From: PUPG01 sp031323845
GTDB taxonomy: Bacteria; Bacteroidota; Bacteroidia; Bacteroidales; UBA7960
Direction of reading: 5' to 3'
NCBI GenBank assembly: GCA_031323845.1
Contig: JAVIYP010000074.1
Span: 1 to 11,570 of the forward strand
DNA: 11,570 nucleotides
The notes beneath the pieces are model-generated. The model had not been told where the DNA came from and did not search any database. It saw only the letters and a list, made by a program, of their open reading frames with translations. The position numbers and the translations under genes are program-made. This document shows, one piece after another, positions 6,994 through 11,570 of the stretch (its first letter is position 1; each line of letters opens with the position of its first letter).

Positions 6994-7056
6994 AACGATT
7001 AAACGATTCAACAAATAAACGATTCAACGATACAACGATTCAACAATAAACAATTC
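6994..7056 (+). repeat. Octad array B (8 units, consensus AACRATTC)
   Basis: Units in order: AACGATTA, AACGATTC, AACAAATA, AACGATTC, AACGATAC, AACGATTC, AACAATA (7 nt), AACAATTC. The array ends 20 nt before ATG 7077, closer than in the other two copies. It must lie in the 5' leader or overlap the promoter of the LOG-family gene. I see no TAnnTTTG element between it and the gene. Confidence 0.85.
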
Positions 7057-7076
7057 ATCCACATAAAACTACGCTT

Positions 7077-7895
7077 ATGTCAAACAACAAAGCACTTAAG
7101 GCCTATGAAAACGAGCGTTTTCTGAAATCGCCCCTGGCCAGGGAGTTACGCATTTTGTCAGAATACCTTGAGCCGAAGTCGCGTTTGCGCAAGAACAAGG
7201 TTCAGGACACGGTGGTATTTTTCGGTTCGGCGCGCACCTTGTCGGCCAAGGAAGCCGTTCAGCGGATGGAAATGCTCAAGGCTCAGCCGAAGCCCGACCC
7301 GCATGCGCTGAAGGTGGCGGAGCGTGACCTGAAGCACTCCAGGTATTACGAAGATGCGGTGGAGCTGGCCCGCAGGCTTACCCAGTGGGCCAGGGAGAGG
7401 TACACGCCTCACAGCCGTTTCATCGTAGCCAGCGGCGGAGGCCCCGGCATCATGGAGGCTGCCAACAAAGGCGCCAGGCTCGCCGGGGGCAAGTCGATCG
7501 GCTTTGGCATCAGCCTGCCCTTCGAGCAGGAGTCCAATCCGTTCATCGACGAAGAACTGAACTTTGAGTTCCACTACTTCTTCATGCGAAAGCTGTGGCT
7601 CGTATTCATGGCCAAGGCTTTTGTGATTTTCCCGGGAGGCTTTGGCACCCTTGATGAGCTGATGGAGGTGCTTACGCTGGTGCAGACGGAAAAAATCAAA
7701 AAAGAACTGAAGATCATCCTGTATGACAGCCACTTCTGGCAGCAGATCATCAACATACCCAAGATGGCCGAGCTGGGGGTGATCAGCAAAAAGGACCTCA
7801 AGCTGTTCAGGTTGTGCAACAGCGTTGATGAGATGGAGAAGGAGCTGATCCCGCATCTCATCAAAGTTGAAAAGAAAAGCCGCCTGTTGCGGTAG
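7077..7895 (+). CDS. LOG-family protein (nucleoside 5'-monophosphate phosphoribohydrolase fold)
   Basis: This 272-residue cytoplasmic protein has the lysine-decarboxylase-like/LOG Rossmann fold. Proteins of this family cleave the base from nucleoside monophosphates, classically activating cytokinin nucleotides; bacterial members often serve nucleotide salvage or turnover. Diagnostic motifs are VVFFGSAR (46-53), SGGGPGIMEAANKGA (119-133) and FPGGFGTLDEL (185-195), the last two forming the phosphate-binding and catalytic site. It is longer than plant-type LOGs (about 200 residues) because of an N-terminal extension of 40 residues and a charged helical insert at about 56-90. Older annotations call such proteins lysine decarboxylase, which is misleading. 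The start at 7077 gives a normal N-terminus and has no Shine-Dalgarno sequence. It converges on the permease gene with only 13 bp between stops. Confidence 0.9.
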   Translation: MSNNKALKAYENERFLKSPLARELRILSEYLEPKSRLRKNKVQDTVVFFGSARTLSAKEAVQRMEMLKAQPKPDPHALKVAERDLKHSRYYEDAVELARRLTQWARERYTPHSRFIVASGGGPGIMEAANKGARLAGGKSIGFGISLPFEQESNPFIDEELNFEFHYFFMRKLWLVFMAKAFVIFPGGFGTLDELMEVLTLVQTEKIKKELKIILYDSHFWQQIINIPKMAELGVISKKDLKLFRLCNSVDEMEKELIPHLIKVEKKSRLLR

Positions 7896-7908
7896 TTCCG
7901 CTGCCGGG

Positions 7909-10323
7909 TTATTCGTAGCGCATGGAGATGGCCGGGTTGACCGAGGCGGCGTTGATGACCCTGTAGCTTATGGTGATCAGCGCGATGGCCACGGCCACGC
8001 CAAAGCCAAGCAGGAAGTCGGTTGCCTGCAGGCTGATGCGGTAGTGGTAGTTTTGCAGCCAGTTGCCGGCCACCCAGTAGATCAGCGGCCATGCCAGCAC
8101 GCTGGCCAGCGCCACCAGCACCAGCACATCCTTGCATACCAGGTACCAGATGTTGCTCACGGAGGCCCCAAAGGTTTTCCTGATGCCGATTTCGCGCACC
8201 CGCTGCTGAAGCGAGAACGCCGTAAGGCCGTAGAGCCCCAGCGAAGCGATCAGAATGGCCAGCAGGGTGAAGATCACGGAGAGGCGGGCATTTTGCCGTT
8301 CTTCCTGGTAGAAGCGCCTGAAGTCCTCATCAAGAAACACATAAAACATGGGGTCGTTAGAAGTGAAGGAAGCCCACAACTGCTCCGTGGCTTCCAGCAC
8401 CTGGCGCGTCATGCCGGGCTCAATGCGGATGCTGATATATCCCCAGTTGAAGTTTTCATTTTTGAACCTCAGGATGTAAGGACCGACGCTGCTCTGCAGC
8501 GATTCAAAGTGGAAGTTATTCACCACGCCGATCACCGGCATGATGGTTTCCTGGTCGCCCGGACTGACGATACGTGTGGCAAAAGGATCCTCCATGCGGT
8601 AGTTGGCAACGGCGCTTTGATTGACCACTGCGGCCTGCCGGTCGGTGGGCATGTCGGGATCGAAGAAACGGCCCTCGGCCAGCTCTATTCTGTAGGTCTC
8701 CAAAAAGTCGTAATCGACCCAGTTGGTTTGCATCAGGAAGGACTCTTCCTCACGGCCCCTGATGATGTACCCGTTGTTGTTGTTATTCCTGCCGGGAACG
8801 GCCGTGGAGGCGGACACCGACATGACGCCCGGGATGTTCTGCGCTTCGGTCTTAAAGGAGTGCACCTGGTCGCCAATGGCCTGTGCCTGGCGGATGACAA
8901 GCAGGTTCTCCTTGTCGAAGCCCAGATCTTTGCTGATCATGTAATTGAGTTGCTTGAACATGATCAGGGATCCTGTGATCAGCATGATGGATATGGCAAA
9001 CTGGGTTACCGTGAGCACCTTGCGCAGGCCGGTGTTCTGTTTTCCGTTGCCCGTTTTTCCCTTGAGCACCGTGGCCGGACTGAAAGAGCTGAGATAGAAG
9101 GCGGGATAGCTGCCCGCAAACAGTCCTACCGTGACCACCAGGAGGATCAGCGCGGGAATGACGCGCCAATCGCTGAAGTAGGAGAGTGTCAGATTCAGCG
9201 ACAGCAGGTCGTTGAAGTAGGGAAGGGTGATCTCTGCAATCAGGACGGCCAGCAGGAGTGCGAGGGCAGACAGCACCACGGTTTCGGTCACAAACTGTCC
9301 GACAAGCATGCCTTTGGTGGATCCGATCACCTTTTTCATGCCCACCTCCTTGGCCCTGCGCGAGGCCTGGGCTGTTGAAAGGTTCATGAAGTTTATGGAG
9401 GCGATCACCAGGATCAGCAGTCCGATGGCGCCGAAAATCCACAGGTATTTCGGGTCGGTGGTGGGCTGGTTGAACTGGTCCACGGAAGGATCAAGATGGA
9501 TGGAGGTGAGCGGCTGCAGGAAGTAGTTGTACGTGTTGCCCTGGCTGACGAAATCCTCGATGGTGATGCCCAGTATCTGGCGCACCTGGGGACCTACATA
9601 CTTCACAATCAGGTCTTCAAAACGATCAACGACGGCATGTGCCTCCGCTCCGGGATGGAGCATGATGTATGTGAAAAAGCTGTTTGACAGCCAGTTTTCG
9701 TCACCGGCGCGCTGGTTGGTGATAAAGGATGCGATGATGTCGGCATAGAGATGTGATGTTTCAGGCATGTCGCTCATCACGCCGGTTACACGGTAGTGGT
9801 TGGGCATGTTCCCGACCCGCAGCGACTTGTTTATGGGGTCGTCATCACCGAAGATGCGTCGGGCGGCGCTCTCCGAAAGTACAATGCTGTAAGGTTCCGT
9901 AAGAGCAGTAGCTGTGTTTCCGCGAAGCAATGGCACGGTGAAAAAGTCAAAGAAGGTGGAATCCGCCTCCATAAAGTATGGTTCGATGAAGAAGTCGTCA
10001 TCACGCTGAATGATGGTTTCATCCCACACATTGACGCGCAGGAAGCTCTCCACCTCAGGCATGTCGGCCACCATGGCAGCTCCCATGGGCGCCGCCGTAT
10101 AGGCAGCCTTCACCTCCTGGCCGCTGAAGATGCCATGCAGGCCAACGCGGTAAATGCGGTCTCTGTGCTCGTGATGCCGGTCGTAGCTGACCTCATGCAT
10201 GATGAACAAGGCAATGATCAGGGCACAGGCCATGCCGATGGCCAGTCCCAATACGTTGATGGCGACATAGCCGCCCTGGCGCCTGAGTGCGCGAAAGCTG
10301 AATTTCAGGTAATGTTTGAACAT
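7909..10323 (-). CDS. FtsX/MacB-type ABC transporter permease (complete)
   Basis: This 804-residue inner-membrane permease has the double layout common in Bacteroidota: TM1 at about 20-42, a large periplasmic MacB-type domain (about 45-290), TM2-TM4 (296-316, 345-366, 387-411), TM5 (435-457), a second periplasmic domain (about 460-675), and TM6-TM8 (682-704, 731-752, 768-788). Typical marks are the N-terminal YVAINVLGLAIGMA (19-32), KEVGMKKVIGSTKGML (325-340), REIGIRKTFGAS (710-721) and the NPAISMRYE tail. Such permeases work with a separate MacB-like ATPase to move peptides, antimicrobials or lipoproteins, or to sense envelope stress. The ATPase is not in the window, so the substrate is open. 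A run of five Asn (513-517) is coded by 8773-8787. The next gene upstream is a paralogue. Confidence 0.92.
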   Translation of the reverse strand: MFKHYLKFSFRALRRQGGYVAINVLGLAIGMACALIIALFIMHEVSYDRHHEHRDRIYRVGLHGIFSGQEVKAAYTAAPMGAAMVADMPEVESFLRVNVWDETIIQRDDDFFIEPYFMEADSTFFDFFTVPLLRGNTATALTEPYSIVLSESAARRIFGDDDPINKSLRVGNMPNHYRVTGVMSDMPETSHLYADIIASFITNQRAGDENWLSNSFFTYIMLHPGAEAHAVVDRFEDLIVKYVGPQVRQILGITIEDFVSQGNTYNYFLQPLTSIHLDPSVDQFNQPTTDPKYLWIFGAIGLLILVIASINFMNLSTAQASRRAKEVGMKKVIGSTKGMLVGQFVTETVVLSALALLLAVLIAEITLPYFNDLLSLNLTLSYFSDWRVIPALILLVVTVGLFAGSYPAFYLSSFSPATVLKGKTGNGKQNTGLRKVLTVTQFAISIMLITGSLIMFKQLNYMISKDLGFDKENLLVIRQAQAIGDQVHSFKTEAQNIPGVMSVSASTAVPGRNNNNNGYIIRGREEESFLMQTNWVDYDFLETYRIELAEGRFFDPDMPTDRQAAVVNQSAVANYRMEDPFATRIVSPGDQETIMPVIGVVNNFHFESLQSSVGPYILRFKNENFNWGYISIRIEPGMTRQVLEATEQLWASFTSNDPMFYVFLDEDFRRFYQEERQNARLSVIFTLLAILIASLGLYGLTAFSLQQRVREIGIRKTFGASVSNIWYLVCKDVLVLVALASVLAWPLIYWVAGNWLQNYHYRISLQATDFLLGFGVAVAIALITISYRVINAASVNPAISMRYE
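8773..8787 (-). repeat. Trinucleotide run coding five Asn in the permease
   Basis: Four GTT units plus ATT on the plus strand code for five consecutive Asn (residues 513-517) in the second periplasmic domain. The partial paralogue is cut by the window edge before this point, so it cannot be compared. It is a possible slippage site in steps of one residue, which would not shift the frame. Confidence 0.6.
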
Positions 10324-10431
10324 GATGATGGCGTTTTAGCTCGAAGCCCGAAACCGGAAGCTCGAAGGAAGGGTTTTGTGACCTTCTTCGTTCTAACTTC
10401 TGATTTACGACCTCTGAATGCTGTCATTACT
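10324..10431 (-). other. Permease leader with inverted heptads and GCTCGAAG motifs
   Basis: This lies between octad array C and the permease start codon. On the plus strand it contains TTCTAAC, TTCTGAT, TTACGAC, CTCTGAA (10391-10418), in-register heptads like those of the composite repeat but in the opposite direction. AAGCTCGAAGGAAG at 10358-10371 recurs exactly at 10525-10538. It is presumably the 5' leader of the permease gene. I do not see a Bacteroidota-consensus promoter in it. Confidence 0.55.
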
Positions 10432-10490
10432 ATGTTGTTGAATTGCTGGAAGATTGTTTAATCGTTGAATTGTTTATTTGTTGAATTGTT
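10432..10490 (-). repeat. Octad array C, minus strand
   Basis: Read on the minus strand from 10490: AACAATTC, AACAAATA, AACAATTC, AACGATTA, then an 11-nt AACAATCTTCC, AGCAATTC and AACAACAT. The first two units match the first two of array A. The array points toward the permease start, 108 nt away, the same relation as in copies A and B. Confidence 0.8.
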
Positions 10491-10505
10491 AGAGCTAAGA
10501 AGGCA

Positions 10506-10596
10506 GAAAAATGCTCGAAGCTCGAAGCTCGAAGGAAGAAGGAGAAGGCAAAGGTCTGAGGTCGGAAATCGGAAGTCAGAATTCGGAAGTCAGAAT
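10506..10596 (-). repeat. Thirteen in-register heptads in copy C
   Basis: Minus strand, from 10596: ATTCTGA, CTTCCGA, ATTCTGA, CTTCCGA, TTTCCGA, CCTCAGA, CCTTTGC, CTTCTCC, TTCTTCC, TTCGAGC, TTCGAGC, TTCGAGC, ATTTTTC. The unit sequence drifts from CTTCTGA-like to TTCGAGC while the 7-bp frame is never broken over 91 nt. This is the clearest view of the period in the window. Confidence 0.8.
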
Positions 10597-10669
10597 CTCC
10601 AGGTTTCCTGAAATTTTTCATTTTTCACTTTTCATTTTATCCGCTTTTGGCCTTTGGCTTTTAGCAAGA

Positions 10670-10697
10670 AAAACAGCCAACAGCCAAGAGCTGTTTT
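10670..10697 (-). terminator. Weak hairpin with T run, possible terminator of the partial permease gene
   Basis: On the minus strand AAAACAGC (10697-10690), a 12-nt loop, then GCTGTTTT (10677-10670) and further T's (TTTTTC). It lies 43 nt past the stop of the upstream permease gene. The stem has only three G-C pairs and is built from the repeat's GGCTGTT block, so termination would be weak. An alternative is that the pairing is a by-product of the repeat. Confidence 0.35.
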
Positions 10698-10740
10698 CAT
10701 TTTTCACTTTTCATTTTTCCCGGTTTCGGGATGTGTGTCC

Positions 10741-11570
10741 TTACTCATAGCGCATCGATATGGCAGGGTTCACCGAGGCGGCGCTGATCACCCGCTGGCT
10801 GATGGTGATCAGGGCGATGACTACGGCCACGCCAAAACCAAGCAGGAAGTCTGTTGCCTGCAGGTTGATGCGGTAGTGGTAGTTTTGCAGCCAGTTGGTG
10901 GCCACCCAGTAGATCAGCGGCCAGGCCAGCACCGTGGCCACGGCTATCAGCACCATCACATCCTTACATACCATGTACCAGATATCTGAAATGCTGGCGC
11001 CGAAGGTCTTCCTTACCCCAAACTCTTTGGTGCGCTGCTGCAGCGAAAAAGCCGTCAGTCCGTAAAGGCCCATGGAAGCCACCAGTATGGCCAGTAACGT
11101 AAAGATGATTGACAGGTGAGCGTTTTGACGTTCTTCAACATAAAGCCTGTTAAAGTCTTCATCCATAAAGAAATAAAGCATCGGCTCGTTGTTGGTGAAC
11201 GACGCCCACAGCTCTTCCGTGCGGTCAAGTATCGTGCCCGGCATACCTTCTTCATAGCGTATGCTGACATAGCCCCAGTGGATGTTTTCATGCTTGAACA
11301 TCATGATGGCCGGTGTGATGTCGTGGTGCAGCGATTCAAAATGAAAGTCTTTGACCACGCCGATCACAGGCACCTCCTGCTGTTCTTCACCCGGACTGAC
11401 CACACGGGTCTCCAGCGGGTTTTCGAGCCGGTAGTTGCGTACGGCGCGCTCGTTGATGATGCAGGCCTCCTGGTCGGTGGGCCTGTCAGGATCGAAGAAG
11501 CGACCCTCTGCTAGCTGAATGCCGAAAGTCTCCAGGAAGTCGTAATCAACCCAGTTGGTTTGCATGATGA
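10741..11570 (-). CDS. FtsX/MacB-type ABC transporter permease, paralogue (C-terminal part; 5' end outside the window)
   Basis: The frame is open to the window edge. The visible part aligns without a gap to residues 531-804 of the complete permease downstream; by my count about 200 of 274 residues match (73%), rising to about 85% in the last 124. It comprises the end of the second periplasmic domain and TM6-TM8, with HLSIIFTLLAILVASMGLYG, KEFGVRKTFGAS and the NPAISMRYE tail. The ATG at 11565 is an internal Met (residue 531 equivalent), not the start. The role is the same as for its paralogue: an inner-membrane permease needing a separate ATPase. The pair is probably a tandem duplication. The 417-bp repeat-filled gap suggests separate regulation or loose co-transcription. 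Confidence 0.9.
   Translation of the reverse strand, partial: IMQTNWVDYDFLETFGIQLAEGRFFDPDRPTDQEACIINERAVRNYRLENPLETRVVSPGEEQQEVPVIGVVKDFHFESLHHDITPAIMMFKHENIHWGYVSIRYEEGMPGTILDRTEELWASFTNNEPMLYFFMDEDFNRLYVEERQNAHLSIIFTLLAILVASMGLYGLTAFSLQQRTKEFGVRKTFGASISDIWYMVCKDVMVLIAVATVLAWPLIYWVATNWLQNYHYRINLQATDFLLGFGVAVVIALITISQRVISAASVNPAISMRYE

Larger units (their letters stand above)
6724..7056 (+). repeat. Composite heptad/octad repeat, copy B, upstream of the LOG-family gene
   Basis: The blocks, in order, are: three 14-bp units (6724-6765); a CTAAAAACTAAAAGCG stretch (6781-6796); A-rich GAAAA heptads (6797-6833); the 16-nt core TCAGGAAACCTGGAGA (6834-6849); in-register heptads ATTCTGA, CTTCTGA, CCTCTGA, ATTCTGA (6849-6876) running on to TTCGACT (6891-6897); the palindrome CTCCCGGGAG with the block shared with copy A; and an 8-bp array (6994-7056). 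The order and direction are those of copies A and C. It ends 20 nt before the LOG-family start codon. No coding sense is visible. Positions 6602-7076 as a whole contain no gene. Confidence 0.85.
10432..10717 (-). repeat. Composite heptad/octad repeat, copy C, upstream of the complete permease gene
   Basis: Read on the minus strand toward the permease, the blocks are: GAAAAATG heptads (10717-10698), a GGCTGTTGGCTG block (10695-10672), GCTAAAAGCC and CAAAAGCG (10665-10643), AATGAAA/AGTGAAA heptads, the core TCAGGAAACCTGGAGA (10611-10596), and thirteen consecutive in-register heptads from 10596 to 10506, including TTCGAGC three times at 10533-10513. Octads at 10490-10432 end it. This is the block order of copy B, without the palindrome cassette of A and B. 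It fills most of the 417-bp gap between the two permease genes, where I see no gene. Confidence 0.85.

Noticed and set aside
6724..7056. CRISPR array
   Set aside because: The repeats are contiguous 7-, 8- and 14-bp units with no unique spacers of constant length, and no cas genes are present.
7867..9378. 503-codon open frame on the plus strand opposite the complete permease
   Set aside because: It is antisense to a clear permease; its translation is rich in His, Gln and Asp with no recognisable domain, as expected from the complement of a GC-biased gene.
10718..10731. TCCCG/CGGGA hairpin just past the second permease stop as terminator
   Set aside because: It is followed by an A-rich, not U-rich, stretch on the transcribed strand.
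11563..11565. ATG at the right edge as the start of the second permease
   Set aside because: It aligns with Met531 of the complete paralogue and the frame stays open to the edge, so it is an internal methionine of a truncated gene.

Overview
The window looks like a piece of a Bacteroidota (Bacteroidales-like) chromosome. The reasons are the two very large FtsX/MacB-type permeases that end in the same NPAISMRYE tail, the lack of Shine-Dalgarno sequences before the genes, one good match to the Bacteroidota promoter consensus (TTTG, 21 nt, TAnnTTTG), and intergenic DNA far richer in A+T than the genes. This is inferred from gene content and style. There is no rRNA or tRNA in the window to settle it.

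Layout. Positions 1-249 are repeat-rich non-coding DNA. A tandem-domain universal stress protein (250-1170, +) and a monofunctional proline dehydrogenase (1241-2407, +) follow. A SpoU/TrmH-family RNA methyltransferase (2435-3286, -) converges on them. Upstream of it lies a two-gene minus-strand operon with an ATGA overlap: an exported protein-L-isoaspartate methyltransferase (5897-6601) followed by an 809-residue membrane protein with a degenerate spermidine-synthase-like domain (3471-5900). Positions 6602-7076 are a 475-bp gene-free region whose second half is repeats. A LOG-family nucleotide-processing protein (7077-7895, +) follows. The right third holds two paralogous ABC-transporter permeases on the minus strand, one complete (7909-10323) and one cut by the window edge (10741 to beyond 11570), separated by 417 bp of repeats.

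The metabolic genes are mostly unrelated housekeeping or stress functions: stress protein, proline oxidation, RNA modification, protein repair and nucleotide salvage. No ATPase partner for the permeases and no P5C dehydrogenase partner for the proline dehydrogenase lie within the window.

The most unusual feature is the non-coding DNA. Three gene-upstream regions (1-219, 6724-7056, 10432-10717) carry the same composite repeat, built from short tandem units in the same order and pointing the same way relative to the downstream gene. Most blocks have a 7-bp period, and the gene-proximal block has an 8-bp period. The downstream genes (stress protein, LOG protein, ABC permease) are unrelated. I do not recognise this as a named element.
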